The notes: a model not told the origin generated them from the letters alone. DNA of 64,000 nucleotides from Yponomeuta sedellus (GCA_934045075.1 OW203729.1:9538704-9602703); one strand, 5' to 3'; counted from the first letter of the stretch, positions 1-12,374 are shown. Made by a program: numbers and translations.

Positions 1-91
1 ACAGTTATCCCCATGGATCCCCTTTCTTGTCCTGATCCCCTTGACAAGCGTCAGCTAGGTGAAAGCTAATCATCAATCTTTTTATGTTTGT

Positions 92-165
92 ACAGTCGAC
101 AGCACATCGATCTTTACATACGTGCCTTTGTTACGTTGAGACCTTCTTTGCATCAAAGTATAAAT
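92..165. mobile_element. Small MITE fragment
   Basis: CAGTCGACAGCACATCGATC followed by TTTACATACG matches the left end of the family at 38235. The matching right end is not seen. Confidence 0.5.
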
Positions 166-171
166 ATATGG

Positions 172-345
172 TTATATATTAAACGGTATTTATTAGGTAT
201 AACGTAATTTCCTTAAATACGTTTCGGCAACGTTGCAGTTACCGTGGTCACGGGTAGTCTGAAGTGGCGAGTACAGTCAATTATTGTAGGAAGGGTAGGT
301 GGTGTACCCTCAAGTCACTTTTAGTTTTACCATGTATGAGCCGCA
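172..345 (+). repeat. Interspersed repeat (TTATTAGGTAAAACGTAATT family)
   Basis: GTATTTATTAGGTATAACGT to GTTTCGGCAACGTTGCAGTT. Related copies lie at 8178-8420, 45535-45635, 23636-24002 (split by an RTE end) and 17490-17740 on - (split by a MITE). Several have AATCGCGATTAT near the start. Class unknown. Confidence 0.6.
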
Positions 346-1344
346 GGGGCGCAGCGGCGCAGCAGACCAGAGAGCCATTTTCTCACTACATTAGCGAATG
401 ATTCGTATACGACTCTAAGGCTTATGATTTGAATTCTACATAAAAAGTCGAGCGACCGCCAAAATCTGTATTCTGAAAACCATGCTAGATTGAATTCGAA
501 TAAGAAAATAAATATCTAATAACTCTGTCGAGTTATCTTATCTTATTTTTATAACGACATTAATGTCTAAGCCTTCAAAAATTTTGCGTCTACGGTTTCA
601 ATTCGCATGGGCAAAAATCGACTCCAAGGCCATAGAGTCTAATACTTACATAGTTTTTCAATAGAATGATATAACAATAATGGTTGTTATTTGCCCCAAT
701 TTGGTAGTCTTAAAAACAATAGCAATGCAATGTCATTCCAGGGGTATAACTCGCGCAAATTAAATAGGCATCTCTCGCGAAGAAGATAGAATTGCGTGAG
801 GGCGCCGAGTTAAGTTGCACGGGTGAGATACCATTGCAATGCGATTATTTATAAGACTACCGACACAGTGTGAATGAAACGACCATTACCGGACTAATAT
901 GACTCTATTGAACAACTATGCGTTTTAGAGACTCACCTCCCAGGACTTAGAAGAAGTCACTGGCTGCAAAACTTGGCTGAATGGTTTCAGACATACACCG
1001 TCAATTTGTTCCGAGCCCCCACATCACGGGTTACAGCGGCCACAATTATTGACGAACTCCGACAAGAGATGGCAACACAAGAAGAAAAAGACGATGTATA
1101 AGCGTCGCGGGTTATTAAGAAATACAAAAGTGTAATGTTAACATGCTGACGTATTTTATCATATAAAAATGTTTTGCTACCGGTGATTGAAAATGGGGAT
1201 TTGTAGAGTATGCAGTGTATGGATGAAAAGATAGAATTGCTTCACAACGTCATCCGCTGACGCCTATCAGTAGTTATTTTATGTATGCGCTTTGACCTTC
1301 TACAGCGGTAAGATAAGATGAGACAATTATTTATAAACGTTGCT
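346..1344. other. No gene or repeat recognised
   Basis: AT-rich with no open frame of note. Nothing supported. Confidence 0.5.
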
Positions 1345-1860
1345 TGGTAGCCCAGTGGGTAGAACAATTGACTCAGAAGCGAGAGATTCAGGTTCGATTA
1401 ACAGTGCGGGAATGTACCTATGACTTTGTCTATCTTCAAAGTTGAAAAGTACATCTGCGAATTTTTAGTAGCAATACCACACTCTCACATTGAAGGAAAA
1501 CAACCCGGGGCTTGGTTGGCTCCGCACCTATAGACTTGTCTTCCCTGGTGTATAAGCCTTCTTCTTCCTCTTCAGGCTATATTAGTCCACTGCTGGACAT
1601 AGCCCTCCCCTAATGAGCGCCATAGCGCAAGGTTGTGCCATCATTGGGGGGTGATACCCATAATCCCCACGCTGGGCATGCGGGTTGGGGATCGCAGTTT
1701 GGTGGAATTGTACTGCAGGGGGCGCTGCTGCCCACCCCCCGGTTTGTGTCCCTTAGTCGCCTTTTACGACACCCGCGGGAAGAAGAGTGTTCCCTTCAAC
1801 CATATAGTGTGAGTGAAGCTGCCACTGGACTCTGTATAAATCATTTCATTTTATAGACGG
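1345..1860 (+). repeat. tRNA-derived SINE split by an RTE-derived element
   Basis: The head GGTAGCCCAGTGGGTAGAAC and the B box GGTTCGATTAAC begin it. The body is interrupted at 1559-1785 and continues to about 1860 (CTGTATAAATCATTTCATTT). A related body lies at 60600-60830. Confidence 0.6.
1559..1785 (-). mobile_element. Short RTE-derived chimeric element, copy 1
   Basis: On the - strand it begins with TCTTCCCGCGGGTGTCGTAA, passes through a G/C-rich middle, and ends with the RTE 3' end GGGCTATGTCCAGCAGTGGA and a GAA-rich tail. The same join is found at 18691-18901, so the structure is a family and not a one-off deletion. It splits an older tRNA-type SINE (1345-1558 and 1786-1860). Confidence 0.7.
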
Positions 1861-2191
1861 AAAGGCCAAAGTTTTTTTGACCTTCTAACAACTGTTGATT
1901 AAGTGATTGGAAGTGTAGGTATGAGAAACTGGGAGGTAGTGGAGTGTACAGATGTAAACACTGTTGTGCTGTCGCCTGTACCATTACACAATGTATGACA
2001 ATGTCATGAAACGCGTTCAGTTATCATTATCACACAACGCTCAGAGGCACAACGGAGCACAAAGGCGGTAATGACGGCGTCGTCACCCCGCCTGCCACAC
2101 ATAAAAATGCCGTGTGCATACTTTAGATAGGCAAAGTAACATGCTTCTACTAAACAGACTACGGCTCTTCACCTATCCATGACACTCATTC

Positions 2192-2504
2192 GATATCAAC
2201 CGTTGTATGCCCCACTGCTGCACAGCCACGACCATACTCCAGCACGGGGGCCAAGTCCGGGTTGGTGGAGAATTGTAAGACAGTGGCGGGCCTTACTGTC
2301 AGAAGTAATCAAGCCGCCCATAAGGCCTCCGACATGGCTTAACGACTGCCATTACGTAACAGCCGGCACCAATGGAAACGCTCTAAAAATGCCACTAGCG
2401 GTAGTCACGGGACGGTCACCCATCCTGCACCTGAACGCGCCTGTTGTTGCTTAACTCAAGTGATTGATTCCAACCACTCGATTCGAACAGGTCACGAGCG
2501 CTTC
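2192..2504 (-). mobile_element. SINE-like repeat with CAGCAGTGGGG 3' end, copy 1
   Basis: On the - strand these elements start near GAAGCGCTCG and end GCAGTGGGGACATACAAGGG, then TTGATATCG. The 3' end resembles RTE-mobilised SINEs. This copy has a damaged end and lacks the segment around the GGGGCACGGGTCTC block. The open frame through it is incidental. Confidence 0.65.
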
Positions 2505-2838
2505 TCACTCATGCATGTATTCCATTTTGCATGTGGTTTTGAAACCTAAACGAAAATTCAAAGGTTGAACTGATGATTCTAATGATTCTTCGTCGAACTA
2601 GGCTGCATTGCTCTTTTCTTTGATAATTGTTATTTTGTTGCGGCTTGGCGAAAAGAATTATCCATTTAGAATTATCGGTTTTTTTTCTTTTGTAGCAATC
2701 ATTGTATTCATTCAAACGATTCTCAAAAATAAAAAGAATAAGTCGGCTTATTTGCTGCTAAGCCTGGAGATCTATTATTTTAAACTATTATTGAACAGAA
2801 TTCAATCGTGTGGATGATAAAATAATATTAATTTAATG

Positions 2839-2914
2839 GCGCACGGGTCTTCCCTGAGGAAGGTATATAGGCCATACTCCACCACGGGGGCCAAGTCCGC
2901 ATTGGTGGTGGTGG
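2839..2914 (-). mobile_element. SINE-like repeat, short fragment
   Basis: This holds the GCACGGGTCTTCC to CCAAGTCCGCATTGGTGG part of the repeat described at 2192. Confidence 0.6.
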
Positions 2915-3555
2915 TAGTCTATCTCACTACTATTAAACATGTGAAAGTTTCTATGGATGAATAATTGTTACTCAATCACGCTAAATCTGGATGCTATTCC
3001 GCCATCGACTGTGGTGTGAACCAGCACATAGGCAATTTTTATTTCCGAAAACATCACATAATATAATAATTTTTGAACTAAAACTTTCGTAAGCACAACA
3101 TATTGTAAGTAAATCCGGACTAAAAGTCTACAATATAATAATTCGCAGAATCGCGAGCAATAGCTACCTACAACATTTAAATAAACCATGATATTTTCAT
3201 TCCCTTCAAACTACTAAGACCACTTCTTAGCTCGGAAAGCTGACGAACAAGTGCCTAGGAATGAAAAGGAAATGGAATCTTGTGAACGGTCTTTCATTAA
3301 GTTTTGAGAGACACTTTTCCTTATTTTTGATCGTTTGAACAATGTTCCTTTTGAAAAGATTTCCTGGAAGATTGTGAAAGGAAAGGAGGAAATTCTCGTA
3401 GAAATTAAGGAAATACCACAAAATACTTTAAGAAAAAGCTTGTAGGTAATGACTGTCTCAGTCAGTAATTTGAATTAACCGAACAAAGCATAGTTACTGG
3501 ATAGGTTGGAGCTATTTAGGATGAAATACTGGAATTAAAGCCAGAGTTAAGTACA
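2915..3555. other. No gene or repeat recognised
   Basis: Two short - strand frames (2968-3189, 3227-3421) show no motif or coding character. Confidence 0.5.
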
Positions 3556-3765
3556 TTACATGAGTTCTATGTTTTATAATAATTATGTACAATCTGTTGA
3601 TTAAGTACTTTGAGAAGACTAAGTTTGGAGTTTTGTATCTCCATTTTTTCACCAAAATAATCTAGATTTTGTAATGGACACTTAATTTAACTTGTAACGT
3701 TCATTAATGCACAGTTTTTGTGCTACATTGAATAAATCCTTTCTGTTCATATGTTTGATAATCTG
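3556..3765 (+). mobile_element. LINE-type 3' UTR fragment, copy 1
   Basis: It shares with three other places the blocks AGACTAAGTTTGGAGTTTTG, ATCTAGATTTTG and TTGAATAAA, the last acting as a poly-A signal near the end. No coding part remains. Confidence 0.6.
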
Positions 3766-4138
3766 CCAAACGATGCTAAAATTACGTATTCTCCAGGTTC
3801 AAATCGATAGGCTCTATATTTTGAGGGAGTGTTCTGTCCATTGTTATTAATTTCTGACATTTTTTTCTTATGTTAAATGTATAAGAGGCTGTCTTCCTAC
3901 ATGCGTAAATCATGAATATAACAAATGAGTTGGTGGTCATACGACTGTCGACCCATTGTTTTTTTTTTTCGATTCTTGTAATTATGCTTAAATGTAGTAA
4001 TTTCGCTCATGTTAATAAATCTCAGTTACAATGTCCTCATAAAATTTGTCAACCGAATTCGAAGTTACCCTGTAGGATGTACAAAAATGAAAAAAACAAT
4101 ATTATTTACGTCTACCTACGCATCCCCTAAGGCAATAA

Positions 4139-4205
4139 CCAATGATGGTACCCCCCAATGCTATGTCCAGCAGTGGACTAATATAGCCTGAAGAAGAGAA
4201 AGAAG
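4139..4205 (+). mobile_element. RTE-type 3' end fragment
   Basis: CTATGTCCAGCAGTGGACTA followed by ATATAGCCTGAAGAAG matches the 3' end of the element at 23690 and its short relatives. Confidence 0.7.
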
Positions 4206-4550
4206 AATTAGGAAAGTTATATACTAACTGCTAATAGATACATACAAATAATGTACCTACACAAATAAAAACTACAATAAATTTATACCGATTGACGAAT
4301 GTACAGCTAAATGATCCCCAAAACGTACCTGCGTCTTTCCCTTTGAGGTAATGACCCTAAAAAAAGGTTGCGACCGGCCCTTACTACGTCTATTAGTTAG
4401 TTATTACCAATCGAACCAGCAGTTACCGGTTACGCTTTTGTTAACACCGAGTACTACGCTTGGAGGCATCGCTCGCCCTTCACCAGCCAACAGCCTAATC
4501 TGACCTTTGAGCTCAATAGAAGTTCACGGTTACCTTTAGATTGCGAAACC

Positions 4551-4930
4551 AACTGTTCAGTCGGAAGAAACGAACACATTCATAGGCAGGTTTGAGGGAC
4601 CAAAACGGCGAAAAAGCACTTGCCATCGAATAAGTCTTCGTACAGTTCAGTCGGAAGGAACGAACACATTCATAAGCAGGTATGAGGGACCAAAACGGAG
4701 AAAAAGCACTTGCGATCGAATAAGTCTTCGTACAGTTCAGTCGGAAGGAAAGAACACATTCATAGGCAGGTATGAGGGACCAAAACGGGGAAAAAGCACT
4801 TGCGATCGTATGAGTCTTCGCACAGTTCAGTCGGAAGAAACGAACACATTCTGAGCAAGAATCCTTGATTCATAGGCAGGTTTGAGGGACCATAACGGAG
4901 AAAAAGCACTTGGGATCGTATAAGTCTCAG
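4551..4930. repeat. 90-bp tandem repeat, four copies
   Basis: Units start at 4561, 4651, 4741 and 4831 with TCGGAAGRAA and contain AAAAAGCACTTG. The last unit carries a 19-bp insertion after CGAACACATTC. The - strand frame at 4760-4990 arises from the array. Confidence 0.9.
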
Positions 4931-5067
4931 CGGAAAATATCTGGTACCTACACTGACACTTTCGTTTCTTATCCGAGCCAATATAATCATCTTTTATAGC
5001 GCTGCAGCTAGGTATCGGTTCGTCTTTGTTTATTTTTTGATGGATTTTTTTTCGACAGTACTCTACC

Positions 5068-5269
5068 TTATACTATTTTTATTTTTAATGCACTAACCCG
5101 TGCTAAGGACAATTTTAAAAACCTATTTAGAGGCTAAAAATTCCACCCATGCCGGGATTCGAACCCGCGACCCCTGGCTATCCGTGCCAGGATAGCACGG
5201 ATAGCCAGAGGTCGCGGGTTCGAATCCCGGCATGTGTGGAATTTTTTGCCGCTAAATAGGTTTTTAGTA
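5068..5269. repeat. tRNA-like repeat as a hairpin (inverted half-copies)
   Basis: After a 3'-type tail segment (actatttttatttttaatgc), two half units face each other. The arms are about 5122-5188 and 5196-5266, nearly perfectly complementary around a seven-base centre (ccgtgc-caggata-gcacgg). Each arm holds a B box (GGGTTCGAATCC) and the AAATAGGTTTTTA tail; both lack the A-box half. Confidence 0.8.
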
Positions 5270-5362
5270 CTCTAGCTTGTTAATAAGAATACTAGTGACT
5301 AATTTTAAATTGTAGGTTAGTTCATGTACTATTCATTGTTTGTTTTAAAATTTATTACAAAA

Positions 5363-6423
5363 TTTCACCCATGCCGGGATTCGAACCCGCAACATCTGGC
5401 TATCCGTGTCAGCGCTCTACCAATTGACAACATTTCAAAATTGTATGGAGCTCTAATTCGAAAACCATTTCGAGATTTGGCTTTGTAAAGCACGTAAAAA
5501 ATTATTTCACTTTTTTCTGTGGTTGTATTTCCGAGAAAATGGTAAAAACACAAAAATACGCTGATGACGTCACACCATGGCTCTCAGTGAACATGCTTGT
5601 GCCACGATAAAAAAAAAGTCAATTTCAAGATCTAAAATTACTTTGTGTGTATTTAGTAATTATTCTATACGAAATGATGGGCGATTATGTGACAGCTTGG
5701 AAACCAATGAAACTGCAGTATTGCTTCGTGAACAGATTGAACAAAATTGAGTAGAGAGAAATAAATTTAACACTACACAAAGTTTGTTTACGTTACGCAA
5801 GGCAAGCCACACAACATAAGTATCAGGGTTACCATACTTTATACTTACCATTATAAATAACCTTGAAAAAGTAGCTACAAAAGTAACAAACTGGCAGCAA
5901 AAACACTCCGAACGCAGATAAAGTCTTTGCCAACACAAAGTGCATTTAAAAAAAGGAATAACTACATACATAAGGGATGATGAATTGAACTAAGCTGAAA
6001 ACATATTTGCAGATGTTAAAAAAATACAGAAACTGTTTTTTAACATGGCCAATGGCATGGCAATACTAAAATGACATTTGTTTGTAACTATGTTTTAGGC
6101 AAAAGAAAACATATTGTGAGCCTCGTTGTTTCGTCACTTCCGGTAAAAATATTTTAAACTTTAAATTTTAAAAAATATAAGAAAACGTGCGTGTTTCAGA
6201 AAATAAAAAAATATGGGTCGTTTTATTTTGTATGTTGTTTCCTTTAAGACAATAAAATACGTATGCTAAAAAATGAAATGTTGTCAATTGAGCCAATGGG
6301 CGACTCACGGCATCAGTGAAATTTCGAACCTCTTTACACTATTCTCTGTATTACGTACAGGCATAAATAGGTTTTTAAATTTGTTCCTTAGCACGGGTTA
6401 GTGCATTAAAAATAAAAAAATAG
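5363..6423 (-). repeat. tRNA-like repeat split by a DNA transposon
   Basis: The - strand unit is in two pieces: B-box side at 5363-5425 and A-box side with 5' extension at 6286-6361. It is cut at CAATTG within the D-arm region by the element at 5426. A + strand tail piece (6362-6423, ending gcattaaaaataaaaaaatagt) is fused directly to the 5' extension. Confidence 0.75.
5426..6285. mobile_element. 860-bp DNA transposon with 12-bp terminal inverted repeats
   Basis: The ends read GACAACATTTCA and TGAAATGTTGTC and lie within CAATTG target sequence on both sides (AATT or CAATTG duplication, ambiguous because the end bases are palindromic). Removing it restores the tRNA-like repeat. No transposase is recognisable. 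An open - strand frame at 5660-5971 shows no known motif. Confidence 0.75.
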
Positions 6424-6661
6424 TGTGATTGGAACATTAAGCAATCGGTGTTTGCGCCTTGGCGCCGACATTATACATTTAGAAAAACTTTTTAATATTT
6501 AAATAAAGTTTGGTTCTCTTTAATATTATTTTTTGTATAAGAGTATCAGAGTAGATTAAATAGTGTATGACACTGTACATAACTTGGTCTTATAACACTC
6601 ATGTGATACTGTAAAACACACTTGTGTTATAAGAACACTTATTATGCAACAGTATCATAAT

Positions 6662-6880
6662 AGTACATTACACAACTAGGGTGGTAATACAAAGAAAGGC
6701 CGAAATCGCAGAAGTTTGCGGCCCGAGCTGCAAGCGAGGGACGTAAATATGCGATCGAGAGCTTTCTTTATTACCTCCCGTGTTGTGTATATCTTTTTAT
6801 GTCTACACTTGGCCAGAAAGCGGCTTTTTCCGTACGCGCAGCGTGCGGAAAAAGCCACTTTATTGCCAGGTGTGGCATAA
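6662..6880 (+). mobile_element. Double-hairpin element, copy 1
   Basis: Two adjacent imperfect hairpins make up the unit. The first has arms ACACAACTAGGGTGGTAATA and the complement of TATTACCTCCCGTGTTGTGT (6670-6790). The second has arms GCGGCTTTTTCCGTACGC and GCGTGCGGAAAAAGCCAC (about 6829-6860) inside GGCCAG/CAGGTGTGG ends. The same unit lies at 29617. It has no coding content; class unknown. Confidence 0.75.
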
Positions 6881-7163
6881 ATTACTATTACTTATCTATT
6901 TTATAATAGTTATTGTTTAGTAGCCTAATTTTTTATATTATTATAGTAAAATGTGCTTATTTACATATATTTATTAATGTCTCATGATCATAGGTCCAAT
7001 ATTGCTATATGGTTTAAGTAGACTGACTTCACTGACTATTAAACCATATTATTATGATACCACGGTGAAAATATGTCTTAGAGGGCGCTGACACCTGTGT
7101 TACAGACTCTACCACAGGTGTCAGAGTCAAACAAGCAATTGTAAAATAATTGTATCAACTATA

Positions 7164-7778
7164 CAGGGTGTCTCATTCAAATCGGTCAGTATGGGAAAGT
7201 CTGAAACTATAAGACATACGAAGATCTGTTCTGAGGAACCATGTCATCGATTTTAATAACAAGAAAAACTGCATTCATACATTTTAAAAAACATCTGTAC
7301 TCTGTTCGGGAATCGAACCCGGTTGTTTTGAAAAAAAAAAAAAAACTTCTATTAATCAAACACTAACAATCAATTGAAAAGCCCACTTAAAATAAGTATG
7401 TAGATACTTATTTAAAGTTTAAGATCGTACCTAAACGTGTTGAATATTGTATTGAAAAAGGCGGCGGTCATTTCGAGCACCTACTAAAATAAATTAAAGT
7501 ATGTGAAAACAATGCATTTTATTCATTTTAGACACCATGTTTCATACAGACATTTACTGCTTAAGACCTACACAATCGATATCTAAATAGAAATAGTGTA
7601 GGTTTTTTTTTCAAAACCACCGGGTTCGATTCCCGAACGGAGTACAGATGTTTTTTAAAATGTATGAATGCAGTTTTTCTTGTTATTAAAATCGATGACA
7701 TGGTTCCTCAGAACAGATCTTCGTATGTCTTATAGTTTCAGACTTTCCCATACTGACCGATTTGAATGAGACACCCTG
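7164..7778 (+). mobile_element. Foldback mariner-type derivative, copy 1
   Basis: Inverted arms of about 170 bp begin CAGGGTGTCTCATTCAAATC and are flanked by TA on both sides (7162-7163, 7779-7780). Each arm contains a B-box-like GGGTTCGATTCCCG. Between the arms is the last part of a transposase-like frame (7421-7492). Confidence 0.88.
7421..7492 (+). pseudogene. Mariner-type transposase C-terminal stub
   Basis: This reads VPKRVEYCIEKGGGHFEHLL and closes with K and TAA. A cysteine/glycine-rich end of this form is typical of mariner-superfamily transposases. The rest of the gene is deleted in this copy; the - copy at 59726 keeps more. Confidence 0.65.
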
Positions 7779-7924
7779 TATACCTCGCAATTGAAATAGG
7801 TTGAAAAAACTATACGTAGGTTATTACTTACATACAATGGATATGGACAATACGACAAAAAAATATGTTGCTGAAATAAATAATACCGTTTCTAGATTAA
7901 CCTCTATAACGTACAGGAAAAATA

Positions 7925-8042
7925 CTTTGTAAATTTTTACTTTAATAAGATAGAATATTCTTTACTGTGCACAGAAATTACAGTAACAGAAATCATATAA
8001 AAATACAGTACAATTGGCGGCCTTATTACTAAAAGCAATTAA
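7925..8042 (-). mobile_element. LINE-type 3' end (same family as 12375)
   Basis: A - strand copy, TTTTAGTAATAAGGCCGCCA to AAAGAATATTCTATCTTA. Confidence 0.5.
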
Positions 8043-8177
8043 AAATAATAGTTATGTAGAAAAAAAAATCGAAACATATACGTGTGACGTCACAGCTCGA
8101 CCACAATAAGCAAGTTTCCTTAAATCGCGTCGTAAAAAAAACATTAAACAAAAAAAAATATTAATTCAAATTCAGCC

Positions 8178-8420
8178 TAATCGCGATTATTTATTAGGTT
8201 AAACGTAAATCCTATTTTCGATGTTTCGGCTAGGTTGCAGTTGCCCTGACGTAATAACGAGTGTGGTTTGGTGGTCCGCTGGAAAAACTAAAAGTAACTT
8301 GAGGGTAGACCACCTAACCTCACTACAATTATTAATATTATTGTCTGTACTCACTCAATTATTGTATCACTGTTAGACTTCAGCCTCCAGCCCACGGCAA
8401 ATGCAACGTTGCCGAAAAGT
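8178..8420 (+). repeat. Interspersed repeat (TTATTAGGTAAAACGTAATT family)
   Basis: ATCGCGATTATTTATTAGGT to CGATGTTTCGGCTAGG, followed by a body shared in part with 250-345 (ACTTGAGGGTAGACCACCTA-type sequence). Confidence 0.6.
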
Positions 8421-8610
8421 CGGAAATTTCACCAAATAAAGAATCGCGCCTCTACTTCATCACCATGTACTTGTATTTCGTTACCGATATTAAATTTCTT
8501 CGTAAGTCAATTGTTCTTACATCCTCACTACCTATAAATCAGTCAACCGGTTGAATAAAACGCGAATCACAAAAAAAAGTGAGTACGTGATCAGTACCCA
8601 GATGGTTAGT

Positions 8611-8720
8611 AATATGGGAACACTGCATGGGATCATGCTAAAACCTGAATATGGGAACACTGCATGGGATCATGCTAAAACCTGAATATGGGAACACTGC
8701 ATGGGATTATGCTAAAACCT
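8611..8720. repeat. 37-bp tandem repeat, three copies
   Basis: The unit AATATGGGAACACTGCATGG plus 17 bases is repeated three times with one substitution (gatcatg to gattatg). Confidence 0.92.
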
Positions 8721-10306
8721 GCCCCGAGCGTACGTCGGATAGACTAGCCTGTGCCCATCTAGGTGCCAGCATTTTACGATGAACATTCTCGTTTTGCGAC
8801 AGGAAACTTATAATAAAAGTGGCATTTTATGTTGCTAAATTACAAACACCGGAGAGCCCACATGTGTACCAGAATTTATTTTATCTGCCGCGGAAGTAAT
8901 ATCTTATAGCTGGCTAAATTGACTTTATTAAGAACACACATTCTGCGCTCTTATAGGTATCCATTAAAATTAAATTGCGGCTAGTATAAATGAAGTGACC
9001 TTTTTTATACCAGCCACAGCTTAGTTGTACCTACCTACATGCATTGGTTCAATTACATGTTACTTCAACAACGATTCCCAGCAACTCTACAAATAAAATG
9101 GCGAGCGGTCGTGCTGCAGCGCAATGATTTACAATTCTTGATTAAAGGGCAGCACCTCAATTCGGCCGATGAGCTATTGTTTGTTACCTTCCATAATTAA
9201 AAGCCAAAAGGTTCTCCGCTGAGCCTTAGCCTGCGCTGCGCAAGCGCTCCCATCCGCGACTTGTTTACGATCCGATGTAATTACATGCCACTCGATGCGA
9301 ATTGTTTTATTGTTACCACCACATTATAAATTGTGGTTCTATGGTATGGTACCTACACTCCGACAGTATTTTGCATGTATGCCGCAGCCAATAACGGCCG
9401 TGAAACGATTCGCAGGAGAACATTCAAGGCACAGAAACACGAATCTAAAAATCACAAAAAGTGCCCCCACGTTTTGTTTTCCAATCAGAATGACCTTAAC
9501 TAGTTAACATCGGTGCAGCTATGTTTTGCAAGAAATATGTTCTGCAATGCGGCAGTAAAGGCCGATGGCTTCAATAATAAAAACCTCGCAGAAAGGAGAA
9601 GTATAAACAAGTGAACATGCATTGCCGGCAATATTATGAGCCTACGAAACAATTCCAATTTTATTCCTAGCCGCCGAACAATAGCCAGCCACTTACTGCG
9701 GTTTGGCTCATGGCTGCAGCGATTGCTAAAAGTTATGGAGCCATAAATACGGGCTGAGAGCCTGAGACGTGCCCAAGACCGGAGGTGCTACTACGATTTT
9801 CTATTCGGAGCACTCACACAATGCTGCTGGCGAAGTTATAAAGCCCGGTATCCATTTACAACAAGAAGCAATCGAGGGAATCTACAACAGCTCATATTGC
9901 CAACCGTAGGGCTGAGACCTTAGGATATGAGACAAGCCTCGGTCCTGCCTGCTTGCGACCTCGCCCTAATCCGATGTGCTCCAACTCCAATGACAAAAGG
10001 ACGGATTATAAACCTACAACCAAGGTCTTATCTTTCTGTTGGTGCATTACGCTACAATGACACATGTCACATGACGTGCTTTTTACACCATTTACGCCTT
10101 GAAAGTTTGACGAAAGTGCACTTAAAGCAGCTTAGACTTAAAGCAGCAATGAAATGAAAGCGCAATTTTCGTGCAATTCTCATTGTAATTCAACAGCATT
10201 AACAGAATGGTCAGGCTGGTCGTCTACAAGATCTGATCAATGTCGTACGTGCATTTATGTTTCTGTGTAAATAATGATTTATAACTAGCTACACGACAGA
10301 CGTTGT

Positions 10307-10410
10307 TTTGCCATATTAAGTAGCCTACGACCTATTTTCAGACCTGCCAAATATACACAAAAATCGGTAAAGCCGTTTCGGAGGAGTTCGATAACAAACA
10401 CTGTGACACG
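10307..10410 (+). repeat. Dispersed repeat shared with 18948-19030
   Basis: TTTTGCCATATTAAGTAGCC, TACGACCTATTTTCAGACCT and AATATACACAAAAA occur at both places. The second copy abuts the Helitron-like element at 19040. Confidence 0.55.
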
Positions 10411-10957
10411 AAGTTTAATGTAATGCCACTTCCCAAGTATAGCTTGCACTGCGCGAGCAAAATGATGCTTTCGTATGGGTAGCGTTTTTTTGGTAAATTC
10501 TAAAGTGATTGCTTTCGCAAAATCTAACTAGCTTATTGATTGACTAGTCAGCCTTGGCTAATTTCCAACGCAACTGGGGCATTGTTTCTACTTGGACACT
10601 ATACGCCGTTACTTATTGGCAACTAGCTTACCAAGATGTACGAGTATGGAATTTTATAATAGCCACTTTTTTGCTGAACATTCCTAGGTTAAGAAAGAAA
10701 GAAAAATAAAATAAAAACATGGCAAGAAAATGTAAAACAGAACCCCGGGGTTATCACAACACCTATTTATATAAAGTGTACCTAAGTTTCTCAACATGCA
10801 TAAGTAAGTACACGCAAACACACAGATCGTGAGGCAAGAGGTGGAATTCGTGTTAGTGTGCGTGAGTCTTTGCCTCTGCGAAGAAGAAATAGAGGTAAAT
10901 TTACAATTTTCGATCAGCAGAATAAATAAAATAATGTCACCACTGCGATTAATTTCT

Positions 10958-11022
10958 TCTTCTTCAGGCTATATTATGTAGTCCACCCGGACATAGCAAT
11001 CCCCTAATGAGCGCCATTAATT
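10958..11022 (-). mobile_element. RTE-type 3' end fragment
   Basis: On the - strand this carries the degraded 3' end motif (ctcattaggggattgctatg, then tatagcctgaagaagaag). The CAGCAGTGGAC core is damaged. Confidence 0.6.
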
Positions 11023-11628
11023 TTGGCCGTCGCAATTATTATTTTCTTTAGCGGATTAAATTAATGTGTCTGAAAATGTATCAAACATGATCAGCAAATT
11101 AATTCGTTTGATTTTTAATACAAGTTGGAAGCTGACGAATTTGGTGTATTTTCTGCTAGTCTGTTCAATTATTTTGCTATTCGATTTTGTATTTTTCGAC
11201 AGGAATTATTTTTTTACGGACCAAAATCATTTTTTATTTTGTGAAAGAGAACACACACACACACTACACGTCATGCTTCACATCGTCGCGTTTCCTTCCC
11301 TCGCCTTTCCGCAAACAAAGCTCAGTTCTCAGTACTCAAAGAACTTAGGGATATCATACCTACTTAGCCTGTCGAGTTTCCCCATACGAGTGCGCATAAC
11401 AATAAATCTGTTTTTGTGAAACAGAAGCTGCTGCAGCTAATTACGTGCACCTTCCCAGGCATTAGCTTATTGGTGCTTATTGGCCATGACCATGGCTCGC
11501 AATTAGACTTAATTGTCTCCAATTTGCACTGGTTGCTAGTGGTCTGTACTTCGCCGATGTCTTTGAAGTGCTCTTTGCCTTTGCTCGTGTCGTGGACAAC
11601 ATTGACCTGACGACTGACCACTACAATG

Positions 11629-11835
11629 CATGAGTTCTATGTTTTATAATAATTATGTTTACTCTGTTAATTAAGGACTTTGAAAAGACTAAGTTTGGAG
11701 TTTTTTTGTCCATTTTTTCTCCAAAATTATCTAGACTTTGAAATGGAGACCTAATTTGAATTGTAACATTCATTAAGCCGCAGTTTTTGCGCTATTTTGA
11801 ATAAAACCTTTTCATTTCATTTCATTTCGTTTCAC
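11629..11835 (+). mobile_element. LINE-type 3' UTR fragment, copy 2
   Basis: This is the longest match to 3556, including GAGTTCTATGTTTTATAATA. It ends TTTTGAATAAAACC and a (TTTCA)n tail. Confidence 0.65.
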
Positions 11836-12374
11836 TGCATTACAAATTTGGGCAAGCAAGCCATGCACATTATGAAGCTCGTCTTAAAATCGATACATCA
11901 ATTGAATTCTGTCCATCGATTTTTGGACAGTTAAAAACGACGTACTGAACACTGTCCCTAGCTCAACATTGTTTTGATCAACGTTATTCATTAATAATTC
12001 TTTGTTTCACAAAATCTATTGTGCAAAAAGTGGACTTAATGCTTAATTTCGTCTCAGAGTCGTGCTGTCATATTTATAGAAATTTCTCTGAAACACTCCT
12101 CAGAGGCAGTTTAAACAATCAGTAATATCCCTACCACATACTATTTTATGCGGCGTTTATAGAGTGTTTTAAGGAATCGTATCTTTACAAGTAAGACTGT
12201 CCATATCCATAATAAACTATTTTTCTTATCAGCTCCATCACATTTCAGGGCCCGCGCAATGTATTGTCATTCATATCAATTACAGTCGACAGATTGGATG
12301 AATGTAATGATTTCATCGATGCTTCTAGTCGGACAAATGAAAACGTGTAAACATCTGACGTCTCGAAAAGTACT

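Noticed and set aside
5660..5971. 103-codon - frame inside the 860-bp transposon as transposase
   Set aside because: Cysteine-rich but without any DDE or zinc-finger spacing that I recognise.
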